From Anaerolineae bacterium (lineage in GTDB: Bacteria > Chloroflexota > Anaerolineae > Aggregatilineales > Phototrophicaceae): a stretch of DNA of 64,000 nt. Below are positions 1 to 8,200 of this stretch, one piece after another. The position numbers and the translations under genes were made by a program. A model generated the notes under the pieces. That model did no database searches. It was not told the DNA's origin and saw only the letters and a list, made by a program, of their open reading frames with translations. The DNA lies in assembly GCA_022821805.1 (NCBI GenBank), contig JAJECX010000038.1:1-64000 (forward strand), written 5' to 3'. Numbering within the stretch: the first letter of the stretch is position 1; every line of letters starts with the position of its first letter.

Positions 1-99
1 GCGGCATTCAGCTTCTTTGCCAAGGTAAACATTCGACTCATTTGCCAGAAAATCCCGTATCTTCGTCCATTGTTCGTCAGATAGTCTCATGTTTGTCAT
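1..99 (-). CDS. Transposase, N-terminal fragment at window edge (IS5/DUF4096-like)
   Basis: The reverse strand reads from an ATG at 99 (or a second in-frame ATG at 90) into the left edge, giving a protein that begins MTNMRLSDEQWTKIRDFL. The LSDEQW...I opening resembles the N-terminus of IS5-group/DUF4096 transposases. Only about 33 residues are visible, so no catalytic DDE residues can be checked and it cannot be told whether the element is intact. Both possible start codons lie inside a perfect inverted repeat (81-107), which could be an IS end or a hairpin limiting translation. The family call rests on one short motif. Confidence 0.5.
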   Translation of the reverse strand, partial: MTNMRLSDEQWTKIRDFLANESNVYLGKEAECR

Positions 100-107
100 G
101 AGACTAT
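81..107. repeat. 11-bp perfect inverted repeat over transposase start codons
   Basis: ATAGTCTCATG at 81-91 is matched by its reverse complement at 97-107, with a 5-base TTTGT spacer. The repeat contains both candidate start codons of the edge transposase fragment. It may be the terminal region of the element or an mRNA hairpin hiding the start codons; the sequence alone does not separate these. Confidence 0.7.
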
Positions 108-186
108 TTTACGCATTTATGCAGATGCCAATGCCAAAATATCAACAGAACCTAACTTGCATTTACTCAGAATTACCCGTGCGTTT

Positions 187-213
187 TGTAGGGACGACCT
201 ATCAGGTCGCCCG
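187..213. repeat. Family A hairpin repeat
   Basis: Copy of the commonest repeat in the window: arms of the type GGGCGACC and GGTCGCCC around a TGATA-like loop, with a flanking CCCTACA tail (here on the reverse strand as TGTAGGG). It starts a few bases beyond the stop codon of the TPR gene ending at 218, so it could act as a terminator or mRNA 3'-end hairpin. Confidence 0.75.
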
Positions 214-217
214 CTGC

Positions 218-1429
218 TCAATCCTGAAACGAGATCGGCTCTGCCGCCTCATCGATGCACTTCGGGTCGGCTTCGATGGCGTCCAGCCCCTGCAGGATAT
301 TGCCCAGCGTGGTCTCATCGCCCCCGGCCCGCGCCAGATCCAGCGAATCGCGCAGCAGCGTCCAACCGACGGCGCAATTGCCGGTGTAATAATGCGAAAG
401 CCCCAGGCGATAGCGGCAGGACAGGTCGTAGGCGCCCTCATCATGCGCCAGGCACTGCTGGAATGCATCGCGCGATTGCTCAAAGCGGCGCTCGCGATAA
501 TAGAGCAAGCCCAGGTGGAACTGCGCCTCAGGGTCGCTGCTGTCATTGCCGACCGAGTCCTCGCAGAAGCCGAGCGCGCGCGCGAATTCGCCCACCTTGC
601 GGTAAGCGAGGCAGAGCCGCAGCATGGCGCGGGCGTTTCGCGGGTCAATGGCGAGGATGTGGTCGTAGAGGTCGATGGCGCTCTGGTCTTCATCGCGCGC
701 CAGGAACAAGCCCGCCAGCTCAAAGTGGGTTGGCAGGTAGCTCGGACGCAACTCAATGGCGCGCTGGAGATAGGCGATGGCGTCGCTGTAGGAGCCGACC
801 GACTGCAAGGCGTAGGCGTAGGCGCGGTTCAGCTCGGCCTCATCGCCGCTGATGGATAAGCCGCGCTCGCCCGCCTCCAGCCCGTCCGCCCAGCGCTCTT
901 CATCGACGTAGGCGCGCGCCAGCGAAGCGTAGAGGGGGAGGAAGCGCGGGTTCAGCTCCAAACCCGACAGCGCGATCGGGATGGCTTTGGCCGCCTCGCC
1001 CGCCCAGGTGAAGGCGGCCGCCTTCAGCGCGAAGCCGCGGACATCGCGGGCGTCGATGGCGGTGATGGCTTCGCCCAGCGCCTGCGCTTCCTCATAGCGC
1101 CCGAGCTCGATCAGGGCGCGTCCACGCTCATAGAGGAGGGCGATATTGTTCGGCTCTTGGACGACCGCCGTCGCCAGCAGCGCCTCCGCGTCGTCGCTGT
1201 CGCCGCCCTGGTAGAGCGCCGCGGCGCGCGCCGCCAATTCGCTGGCTTGCGGCGTCGGCGTCGCCGGCTCGCCGAGGAAGCTGTCGACGACGCCCTCGAC
1301 CGCCTCCAATTGCCAGAGGATGGCGAGGCCCAGCACCAGCCCGAGCGCGGCGGCGATGAACATGTTGCGGATGGGGTGGCGCTTGGGCTGGCGGAAGAAG
1401 GGCTGCGTGTAATCACGCCTGATCTTCAT
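218..1429 (-). CDS. Membrane-anchored TPR-repeat protein (paralogue 1)
   Basis: The 403-residue protein has a basic N-terminus (MKIRRDYTQPFFRQPKR), one hydrophobic helix at about residues 23-40, a short Pro-Thr linker (PATPTP), then tetratricopeptide repeats to the C-terminus (for example blocks with ALLYERGRALIELGRYEEA and LRPSYLPTHFELAGLFLA). Topology suggests an inner-membrane anchor with an external TPR scaffold for protein-protein contact; no catalytic domain is seen. It starts three bases after the stop of a paralogue at 1433-2689 with the same layout and a similar N-terminus (RxxYxxPFF), so the two are a tandem duplication in one operon. Partner and pathway are unknown. Confidence 0.85.
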   Translation of the reverse strand: MKIRRDYTQPFFRQPKRHPIRNMFIAAALGLVLGLAILWQLEAVEGVVDSFLGEPATPTPQASELAARAAALYQGGDSDDAEALLATAVVQEPNNIALLYERGRALIELGRYEEAQALGEAITAIDARDVRGFALKAAAFTWAGEAAKAIPIALSGLELNPRFLPLYASLARAYVDEERWADGLEAGERGLSISGDEAELNRAYAYALQSVGSYSDAIAYLQRAIELRPSYLPTHFELAGLFLARDEDQSAIDLYDHILAIDPRNARAMLRLCLAYRKVGEFARALGFCEDSVGNDSSDPEAQFHLGLLYYRERRFEQSRDAFQQCLAHDEGAYDLSCRYRLGLSHYYTGNCAVGWTLLRDSLDLARAGGDETTLGNILQGLDAIEADPKCIDEAAEPISFQD

Positions 1430-1432
1430 CGC

Positions 1433-2689
1433 CTAGATGCCTCCGATGGGCGTCGGCGGTATGGGAGTGGGAGGTATCGGCGTTGGCAGGCGGACGTCCT
1501 CGAAGCCGGGGCAGTTGGCGCGCACGCTGGCCAAGCCGTCGTTGATGATGCTGATGATGTGGGGCTCGCGGGTGTATTGCAGCGCTTCCTGCAGCACATC
1601 CCAGGCGCGCGGACATCGGTCGAGCACATAATAGGACCAGCCGCGCATATAATAGCATTCGACGGCGGTGGAGCCGAGCGCGACGCACTTCTCCATCGCC
1701 TCGAGCGTGCCTTCGTAGTTGCGGCGCGTATAGCGCATCTGCCCCAGCCATTGCCAGGCGTCGGCGTAATTCTCATCGATTTCGGTCGCCGTCTCGCAGT
1801 ATGGCGTGGCGGTCAAGAACTCGCCGACTTCGGCGTAGGTCTGGCAGATGCGCAGGTAGGCTTTGGCGCTGCCCGGCTCGAGTTCCAGGACGCGCCGATA
1901 AATGCCGACAGCCATCTCCTGATAATCTTGCTGGCGGTATTGAAGCGCGAGCTCGAAGTAAGGCGCCGTCAGGTTTGGATTGATGGCGACCGCCTGCTCC
2001 AGCGCCGCGATCGCTTCGTTGCGCCGGTCGGTGTAGATCAGCGGGATGGCGAATGCGCGATGGCTGAAGGCGTCAAGCGGGTCAAGTTGCGTGGCCAGCA
2101 GTCCGCGCTGATAGCCTTCACTGTAACGCCCGATATTGGTATAGGCGATAGCGAGCGCGGCGTGCAAGGGGGCGAAATCGGCATCCAGCTCCAAGCCCCT
2201 AACGGCGAAGGGAATGGCGGCGCCGGGATCGCTCCACATCAGCGCGCGCGCCATGATCGCATAGCCTCGCGCATCGTCGTCCGCCGCGTCGATGGCGTCT
2301 TGGCCGTATTTGAGGGCTTCGCCGAAGTTGTCCAACTCAATCAGAATGCGGCCGAATTCGTAAAGGTAGTCAATGTTGTTGGGGCGCTGCGCAACCGCTA
2401 TTTCAAACTCGGCCAGCGCATCCTCGACCTTGCCCTCGGTATAGAGTGTGATGCCGCGTTGGGCGTGCTGGCTGGGGAAAAGTGTAGGCGTCGCGCGCGG
2501 CAAACCCAGCATGCCTCGCGCGGCGTAGTCGATGACGTCCCGCGAGAGGGAGGCGACGAAAAGCAGGCTACCCGTAGCGCCGATGACAGCGAGCGTAAAG
2601 ATTAGTAATGGAATGCCCGACAGACCGCGCCGTCGATTGCTGAAGAAGGGCTTGCTATAGTTGCGATTTATCTTGCGGTACGGTCTCAT
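1433..2689 (-). CDS. Membrane-anchored TPR-repeat protein (paralogue 2)
   Basis: This 418-residue protein shares the plan of its downstream neighbour: basic start (MRPYRKINRNYSKPFF), a transmembrane helix at about 24-46, a Pro-Thr linker, and about eight or more TPR units between residues 75 and 395. It ends in a proline-rich repeat (TPIPPTPIPPTPIGG), which may be flexible or a binding tail. It is the first gene of the two-gene operon, with only three bases before the next start. Likely a surface scaffold; no enzymatic motif is visible. The long open frame on the opposite strand (1157-2605) has a biased Arg/Val/Gly composition and looks like a shadow. Confidence 0.85.
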   Translation of the reverse strand: MRPYRKINRNYSKPFFSNRRRGLSGIPLLIFTLAVIGATGSLLFVASLSRDVIDYAARGMLGLPRATPTLFPSQHAQRGITLYTEGKVEDALAEFEIAVAQRPNNIDYLYEFGRILIELDNFGEALKYGQDAIDAADDDARGYAIMARALMWSDPGAAIPFAVRGLELDADFAPLHAALAIAYTNIGRYSEGYQRGLLATQLDPLDAFSHRAFAIPLIYTDRRNEAIAALEQAVAINPNLTAPYFELALQYRQQDYQEMAVGIYRRVLELEPGSAKAYLRICQTYAEVGEFLTATPYCETATEIDENYADAWQWLGQMRYTRRNYEGTLEAMEKCVALGSTAVECYYMRGWSYYVLDRCPRAWDVLQEALQYTREPHIISIINDGLASVRANCPGFEDVRLPTPIPPTPIPPTPIGGI

Positions 2690-2862
2690 CTTACGCAGTC
2701 TGTCATCATGCGAAACCTATTTTACCACAGGCTCCATGGCGATCCGTTTTGGGACTGCGACAGGCGACGCAAGGGTGGACCCCGCGCGTAATCGATTGGG
2801 GGCGAACCGCCGGATCGCCCGTACACCACTTGCGCGATTGCGGGCTAGATATAGTGGGAACG

Positions 2863-2868
2863 TATAAT
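2863..2868 (+). promoter_or_regulatory. Possible -10 box for NUDIX gene
   Basis: A consensus TATAAT lies 33 bases upstream of the ATG at 2901. No good -35 hexamer is seen at the usual distance, so the call is tentative. Confidence 0.35.
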
Positions 2869-2900
2869 GGCGATACGAAGACACGAGCGGAAGGCATGAC

Positions 2901-3512
2901 ATGAGCAAGCAGGTGGAATGGGCGAAACAGATCGCGGCGCTGGCTAAGACCGGGCTGCATTACGCGAATAACCATTACGACGAAGAGCGCTATCAGCAAC
3001 TGCTCGATATAGCCGCGGACATGCTGGCTAATGCGGCGGAATCAAGCGCTTCGCAGGTAAAGCTCATACTGAGGTCGGACGATGGCTATATCACGCCCAA
3101 AGTGGATGTGCGCGGCGCTGTATTTCGCGATGACAAGGTGCTGCTGGTGAGAGAAGCGGTCGATGGCCGCTGGACCCTGCCGGGCGGCTGGGCGGATATC
3201 GGCGATGCGCCGTCTCAGGCGGTTGAGCGCGAAATACGCGAAGAGAGCGGTTATGAGGCGAAGGCGGTCAAAGTGCTGGCGCTGGAAGATCGAAAAGTCC
3301 GCCATCCGCCCTCGCTGAACGAAGTGTACAAGGTGGCCTTCCTCTGCGAATTGGTCGGCGGCGCGGCGCGGACGAGCGCGGAGACGACGGCGGTCGCCTG
3401 GTATGGCGAGGACGAATTGCCGCCCTTATCACAGGGGCGGGTGACGGCGGAGCAGATCGGGCGCTGGTTTCAGCATTGGCGGCAACCCGACCTGCCGACG
3501 GAGTTTGATTAA
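2901..3512 (+). CDS. NUDIX hydrolase with N-terminal NUDIX-associated domain
   Basis: 203 residues. Residues 1-50 (KQVEWAKQIAALAKTGLHYA...) match the helical N-terminal domain found in some ADP-ribose pyrophosphatase-like NUDIX proteins. The NUDIX box runs from G96 to about Y118 and contains REIREESGY; the first acidic position is Asp102 instead of the usual Glu. The family cleaves nucleoside diphosphates linked to another moiety (ADP-ribose, sugar nucleotides) with a divalent metal; the substrate cannot be assigned here. The ATG at 2901 gives the full helical domain. The gene stands alone between the TPR operon (divergent) and the metal ATPase. Confidence 0.88.
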   Translation: MSKQVEWAKQIAALAKTGLHYANNHYDEERYQQLLDIAADMLANAAESSASQVKLILRSDDGYITPKVDVRGAVFRDDKVLLVREAVDGRWTLPGGWADIGDAPSQAVEREIREESGYEAKAVKVLALEDRKVRHPPSLNEVYKVAFLCELVGGAARTSAETTAVAWYGEDELPPLSQGRVTAEQIGRWFQHWRQPDLPTEFD

Positions 3513-3571
3513 CATTGACTTGGCTCATGTTGCCGGGCTTTATACAAGACATTTCACCGTAGATGGCCGCA

Positions 3572-3602
3572 TGAGTCGCGTAGACGCTAACCGCCAACAC
3601 TG
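3572..3602 (+). repeat. Family E element
   Basis: Contains GTCGCGTAGACGCTAACCG, close to the GCGTAGACACTGACCG core seen at five other sites in the window. Here it lies in the intergenic stretch before the metal ATPase promoter, flanked by GGCCGC on both sides. Confidence 0.55.
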
Positions 3603-3681
3603 GCCGCCGCCACAAAGATTTTCATGCTGCGATGAAGCTGTCATGCAGTCGGAATCCGCCGCTCCTGTCCTGGTTAGCTTG

Positions 3682-3710
3682 TTGACAGTCGCGCGCGAAA
3701 CCTGTAGAAT
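3682..3710 (+). promoter_or_regulatory. Sigma70-type promoter of the metal ATPase
   Basis: TTGACA at 3682-3687 and TAGAAT at 3705-3710 are separated by exactly 17 bases, a near-perfect housekeeping promoter. The expected start of transcription is near 3717, leaving a leader of about 48 bases that contains the palindrome at 3737-3757. Confidence 0.8.
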
Positions 3711-3736
3711 TACTTTGAATATTGTAAGCGTATCGT

Positions 3737-3757
3737 TAATGATACATGATATCATTA
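3737..3757. promoter_or_regulatory. Palindromic operator candidate upstream of metal ATPase
   Basis: TAATGATA and its reverse complement TATCATTA flank a 5-base spacer, 8 bases before the ATPase start. AT-rich dyads of this kind are typical targets of ArsR/SmtB-type metal sensors, but no such regulator gene is in the window, so the binding protein is a guess. It lies downstream of the predicted transcription start, which would allow a roadblock mechanism or action as an mRNA hairpin. Confidence 0.55.
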
Positions 3758-3764
3758 GCAGGAA

Positions 3765-5939
3765 ATGATGATGGAATCGCGTCAATTCAACATCGGCAAT
3801 ATGGATTGCGCCGGCTGCGCGCGCGAAGTGGAAAACGCCGTGGGGAGGCTCGATGGCGTGCGATACGCGCATGTAGACTTCCTGAGCAATACGCTGCAGG
3901 TGATCGGCGATGTGGAATTCGGTCGGCTGCGAAAGCAGGTTGAGGCGGTCGGCAAGACGATAGCTGTTGACCAGGAGACGCGCGACGAGCAAGCCGACGG
4001 CCTAAAACGGGCTGGGGTACTGGGATTCTGGGATTTTCTCGTGCTGCGGCCCGCGAGCCGTCTGGCGCTAGCCGGCGGCGCATTGCTGCTGATTGCCATT
4101 GCCGCCGATGCGCTGCGGCTGCTGCCGGTTGATATCGGCAATTTGCTCTATGTGGCGGCGATGCTGGTGGCGATGAAACCAATCGCGGAGAGCGGAATCA
4201 ACGCGCTGCGCGTCAACCGCGAGTTCAACATCAATTTTCTGATGACGGTGGCGGCTCTAGGCGCGCTTTTCCTGGGCGAATATCTCGAAGCGGCGACGGT
4301 GATCTTCCTCTTCGCTATCGGCGAGGCGCTGGAAGGCTATACAGCCGACCGCGCGCGCGACAGTTTGCGTTCGCTGATCGCGCTGAAGCCGCCGACAGCG
4401 CATCGGATTGTTGGCGATCAAACTGAGGTCGTCCCGGTTGAGGAACTTCAAGTGGGCGACTTCGTCCGCGTGCTGCCCGGCGAACGGATTCCGATGGATG
4501 GGCTGGTGACAGCGGGGCAAAGCACAGTCGATCAGGCGCATATCACCGGAGAGAGCCTGCCGCTGGCCAAGGCGCCGGGCGCCGAGGCTTTTGCCGGATC
4601 GATCAATGGCGCGGCCGTGCTTGAGCTTCGCGTCAGCCGCGCGTCGGACGACTGCGCGGTCAGCCGCATCATCGAGATGCTGCAGCAGGCGCAATCACGC
4701 CGGTCGCCGAGCCAACGGCTTATCGATCGTTTTGCGCACTACTATACGCCGGCGGTGGCGCTGGCTGCTTTGGCGCTTGCCTTTATTCCGCCGCTGTTTT
4801 TTGGCGGGAGCTTCTGGAGCGCGGCTGAAGGAACCGGCTGGTTTTATCGCGCTCTTGCCATGTTAGTCATCGCCTGTCCCTGCGCCTTGGTGATCAGCAC
4901 GCCGGTGACAGTGATCAGCGCGATCACGGCAGCGGCGCGGCGAGGCGTATTGGTCAAGGGCGGCGCGCCGTTGGAAACGCTGGCGGGGAGCAAGGTCATC
5001 GCCTTTGACAAGACGGGCACCTTGACGCGCGGCGTCCTGAGCGTCGAAGCGACTTACACCGATAACTGTGATGGGGGACCGGACTGCCTACCCTGCTCGG
5101 AATTGATTGGCCTAGCGGCGTCGGTGGAAGCGCAGAGCGCGCATCCCTTCGCTGGCGCGATCTTAGCTATGGCGGCGGAAGGGAATGTGAGCTATGCGCG
5201 AGCGACTGGCGTAGAAACACTTGTTGGTCAAGGTATGCGTGGCAACGTAAAGGGCCAGCGCGTCACCATCGGCAGTCACAGCTACTTTGACGATGAGTTT
5301 GGTCACAGCGCGAATCTCTGTGACCTGGCGGGGTCAATCGAGCAGGCGGGCAAAAGCGCAGTGATGGTGCACGACGGCGAGGAGGTGCGCGGCCTGATAG
5401 CGCTGGCTGACGAGGCGCGCGAGGAGAGCGCGCAGGTGGTCGCCGAGCTGGACAAGATGGGTATCGAATCCGTCATGCTCAGCGGCGACAACAAGCACGT
5501 GGCTGAGTGGATCGCCGAGCAGGTCGGCGTCGATCGCTTCTATGGCGAGTTGCTGCCGGAGGATAAGGTGACCGCCGTGGAGAAGCTGGTGACGCGGCAC
5601 GACAACGTGGCGATGGTTGGCGATGGCATCAATGATGCGCCGGCGCTGGCGCGGGCTTCGGTGGGCATTGCGATGGGCGGCGCCGGCAGCGCGCAGGCGA
5701 TGGAGACGGCTGATGTCGTCTTGCTGGCGCAAGGGCTGCGTCAATTGCCGCGGACGATTAAGCGGGCCCGCTTCGCTCGGCGGCTAATCCGCGAGAATAT
5801 CGCGCTGGCTATTGGCTTAAAGGCGGTTTTTCTGCTGCTGGCTGCCACCGGCAATGTGACCATGCTGGCGGCGGTGTTCGCCGATATGGGCATGTCGCTG
5901 GCGGTGACGCTGAATGGGATGCGGGCGCTGAGGGATTAA
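3765..5939 (+). CDS. Soft-metal (Zn/Cd/Pb-type) translocating P1B ATPase
   Basis: This 724-residue pump has an N-terminal heavy-metal-associated domain (GNMDCAGC, metal-binding Cys15 and Cys18), transmembrane helices, the CPC ion-site motif at 371-373, the phosphorylation motif DKTGT at 415-419, an SAHPF loop typical of the P1B nucleotide domain, and GDGIND near 619-624. The CPC motif with one HMA domain fits ZntA/CadA-type efflux of Zn2+, Cd2+ or Pb2+; copper cannot be fully excluded. A Cys-rich insert (NCDGGPDCLPC) follows the phosphorylation site. Three consecutive ATG codons open the gene; the first is annotated. A strong promoter and a palindrome precede it. It overlaps the convergent Fic gene by 4 bases. 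Confidence 0.93.
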   Translation: MMMESRQFNIGNMDCAGCAREVENAVGRLDGVRYAHVDFLSNTLQVIGDVEFGRLRKQVEAVGKTIAVDQETRDEQADGLKRAGVLGFWDFLVLRPASRLALAGGALLLIAIAADALRLLPVDIGNLLYVAAMLVAMKPIAESGINALRVNREFNINFLMTVAALGALFLGEYLEAATVIFLFAIGEALEGYTADRARDSLRSLIALKPPTAHRIVGDQTEVVPVEELQVGDFVRVLPGERIPMDGLVTAGQSTVDQAHITGESLPLAKAPGAEAFAGSINGAAVLELRVSRASDDCAVSRIIEMLQQAQSRRSPSQRLIDRFAHYYTPAVALAALALAFIPPLFFGGSFWSAAEGTGWFYRALAMLVIACPCALVISTPVTVISAITAAARRGVLVKGGAPLETLAGSKVIAFDKTGTLTRGVLSVEATYTDNCDGGPDCLPCSELIGLAASVEAQSAHPFAGAILAMAAEGNVSYARATGVETLVGQGMRGNVKGQRVTIGSHSYFDDEFGHSANLCDLAGSIEQAGKSAVMVHDGEEVRGLIALADEAREESAQVVAELDKMGIESVMLSGDNKHVAEWIAEQVGVDRFYGELLPEDKVTAVEKLVTRHDNVAMVGDGINDAPALARASVGIAMGGAGSAQAMETADVVLLAQGLRQLPRTIKRARFARRLIRENIALAIGLKAVFLLLAATGNVTMLAAVFADMGMSLAVTLNGMRALRD

Positions 5940-7312
5940 GCGCCAAAGTCGCGTTCTACGACCTGTTCGAAGAACATATAGGCAAACTCTTCAACTGTAC
6001 CGGTCCACTTACCTCCTGCTGTTGAAGCAATAAATTCCTGTTTCTTCATGTTGAAGCCTACCTGAAAGATGTCTAGGCGATTCGGCTGCGTCAATTCATG
6101 CATTGGAACGTAGAAGTAGTTTAGTTCCAAGTCCTTTGCGAGAATCAGTATCACTGAAGTGTGCTGGTTAATCTTATAGTCAGGATAACCAAAATACAGT
6201 AGGTACCGCGCACGTCTCTTTTCGCTGTTGAACTCAATTCCGAAAAACCATGTGCGCCTAGCCGTACCTTTTTCTCGCAACGCCACATACTTTTCAGAGC
6301 TCAGAATCCCGAAGTCTTTGAATTTCAGATTGACGCTCTCGAATGTTGTCGTCTCGTTTACATCGTCCACGAACTGCTTGAAATAGCTCTTAAGCAACTC
6401 CATAGCGTTAAACCAGACTTCATATTCGTTTTCTGCACGCACTCTTGCCGGTTTTTCAAGTCGGGCTGCAATTTGCACTCGTCGTTCCTTGTCCTTAATC
6501 TGTTGTTCCGCAGCCTGCTCCCAAACCTCTTGACTTTCAACCACGCCTTCGTAAATCAATTCAATTAGCGGGGTCAGGTTCCCGGCTTGAGATTCCTCCA
6601 AAGCGTCATAGTAACGCAGTCGCTCCTCTTGCGTCACAATGCATATAGGATAGCCGCTTCTGATCAGTATCAAATTCATCAATATCCTGGAAGTCCGTCC
6701 GTTTCCGTCTACGAATGGATGAATTCGCGCGAGCCAGGCATGTACCGCGGTGGCGGTCAGAATTGGCAATTCACGGATGTCGCCCTCTGCTGATGTTACA
6801 GTCTGTACGTAGTCTCCAAGTTCGGCCATCTTTTGCGATACTTCATAAGCCTTGGGAGGTTGATAGTCGGAACCCGAAATCTCTACTTCACCGTCGCGAT
6901 AGTTTCCTGCAAAGTCATCTTGAATGTCTGTCAGAATGAGCTTGTGTAATTCTCTTATGTCTTTCAATGTAATGGGGATGTCTTTCGCGCTGGCGATTTC
7001 TTCCATCCGATCCAATGCATGAGATAGATTCTTTGCCTCCGCCTGATCTCTCAGCGATTTACCCGAAAGAGTTAGTCCTTGCTCTACTACTTTCCGCGTC
7101 TCACCTATCGACAGCGCGTTGCCTTCTATCGCATTTGAATGGTAAATGCCTTTAATCTTGAAGTGTTGTTCAATGTGGGAATGCACTTGAGTGCTAAGCC
7201 TGCCAATCTGGCTGCGGATTATCCTGACGCGCTTGTCAAGCTCATGTAGACGCGACTCTATATTTGAGTAATACATGTAGCCGGTACCCGGCAGGTCTTT
7301 GAGTTCATTCAT
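5936..7312 (-). CDS. Fic-domain protein (class II, self-inhibited AMP-transferase family)
   Basis: The 458-residue protein carries the Fic catalytic motif HPFVDGNGRTSR at 198-209 (catalytic His198). Upstream, SNAIEGN at 59-65 matches the inhibitory motif [S/T]xxxE[G/N], which places it in class II, where an N-terminal helix blocks the ATP site. Fic enzymes usually transfer AMP to hydroxyl side chains of target proteins. The last 150 or so residues (from about 300) form an additional domain not recognised here. Base composition is clearly more AT-rich than the flanking pump gene, suggesting acquisition. No antitoxin gene is adjacent, consistent with built-in inhibition. Target unknown. Confidence 0.9.
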   Translation of the reverse strand: MNELKDLPGTGYMYYSNIESRLHELDKRVRIIRSQIGRLSTQVHSHIEQHFKIKGIYHSNAIEGNALSIGETRKVVEQGLTLSGKSLRDQAEAKNLSHALDRMEEIASAKDIPITLKDIRELHKLILTDIQDDFAGNYRDGEVEISGSDYQPPKAYEVSQKMAELGDYVQTVTSAEGDIRELPILTATAVHAWLARIHPFVDGNGRTSRILMNLILIRSGYPICIVTQEERLRYYDALEESQAGNLTPLIELIYEGVVESQEVWEQAAEQQIKDKERRVQIAARLEKPARVRAENEYEVWFNAMELLKSYFKQFVDDVNETTTFESVNLKFKDFGILSSEKYVALREKGTARRTWFFGIEFNSEKRRARYLLYFGYPDYKINQHTSVILILAKDLELNYFYVPMHELTQPNRLDIFQVGFNMKKQEFIASTAGGKWTGTVEEFAYMFFEQVVERDFGA

Positions 7313-7400
7313 GTTGGCATCTCAGGATTGTATGGTTAGCGTAGGAATCGTAGCCTCAAGCCATTAGACAAGGAAGAATATGATTGTGGATCAACCGCAT

Positions 7401-8042
7401 TCACCTCCGCGGTCGCGCCTTCCAACTATAGGCATCACGAAGTTCATGCCGGTCAAGCAGATCGTCGTACAGGCCCGCGAATTGACGGCGCGTTTCTCGA
7501 TCAAGCTTCACGCGCATATCCCAGGCATCTTCATTGTTGTTGCGGTAGTAGTTGCGTTTGCGTCCGCAGCGGCTGAAACCATATTTCTGATACAGCCCCT
7601 GCGCGACGGCATTGCTGACCCGCACTTCGAGCACAATGAACTCAGCGTTAAGTCGGAGCGCCTTTCCAAACATGCCAGCGAGCAGAATCTCGCCGTAACC
7701 GTTGCCGCGGAAGTCGGGATGGGTGGCGATGGTGCTGACGTGAGCTTCGCCTTCGATTTTCCATAAGCCGCCATAGCCGATGATGTTGCCGCGCCTGTTG
7801 AGCGCGCGCCCGTTCCCGCGCAGCTTCTCGCCAAGATTTGATAGCCAACCATTTTGCCGCGCTCTCGCTGGAGCTATAGGCGGCTCCACTGGGCGATCAA
7901 GCACGACCATGTGGCTGACGCGCGATTCCTTGATTTCGAAGGCGTATGAGTCACGCGACCAGGGCGGCTGGAAACATGTCTTGTCAATTGCCGCGACTTG
8001 CTGGATGTCGGGCAACTGCATGTAGCGGAGAGTTAAGGACAT
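7401..8042 (-). CDS. GNAT N-acetyltransferase, RimI-like
   Basis: About 213 residues from the ATG at 8042; a TTG three codons upstream is possible but unnecessary. The sequence follows the GNAT fold: an N-terminal strand-helix (LRYMQLPDIQQVAAIDKTCF), acetyl-CoA loop in ATHPDFRGNGYGEILL, and C-terminal NAVAQGLYQKYGFSRCGRKRNYYR, the last being characteristic of RimI, which acetylates the N-terminal alanine of ribosomal protein S18 or related peptides. An inserted basic stretch (about residues 58-85, PIAPARARQNGWLSN) is longer than in E. coli RimI. It lies downstream of the YCII gene, with a strong hairpin between them. Confidence 0.82.
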   Translation of the reverse strand: MSLTLRYMQLPDIQQVAAIDKTCFQPPWSRDSYAFEIKESRVSHMVVLDRPVEPPIAPARARQNGWLSNLGEKLRGNGRALNRRGNIIGYGGLWKIEGEAHVSTIATHPDFRGNGYGEILLAGMFGKALRLNAEFIVLEVRVSNAVAQGLYQKYGFSRCGRKRNYYRNNNEDAWDMRVKLDRETRRQFAGLYDDLLDRHELRDAYSWKARPRR

Positions 8043-8153
8043 GACTGGCAAATGAACTCGCGACGGCTAGCGCAAAGTGTAGCTTTTGTTCGGAATGGTG
8101 GCAAATGACTGGGAGAACGTTGCCGTTGACGAGGCGCGACCGGGCGGGGAGAT

Positions 8154-8192
8154 GCGCCTGCCGCGCTCATATAGGGGAGGCGCGGCAGGCGC
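8154..8192. terminator. 13-bp perfect hairpin between YCII and RimI genes
   Basis: GCGCCTGCCGCGC at 8154-8166 is exactly complementary to 8180-8192 with a 13-base loop. It lies immediately 3' of the YCII gene (stop at 8201, reverse strand) and before the RimI start. There is no T-run after it, so it may be a processing or mRNA-stability hairpin and not a classical intrinsic terminator. Confidence 0.6.
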
Positions 8193-8200
8193 GGAAAGGG

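Noticed and set aside
1157-2605. 482-codon open frame on the + strand opposite the TPR genes
   Set aside because: Composition is Arg/Gly/Val-biased with no domain pattern; the opposite strand has clear TPR repeats. It is a GC-rich shadow.
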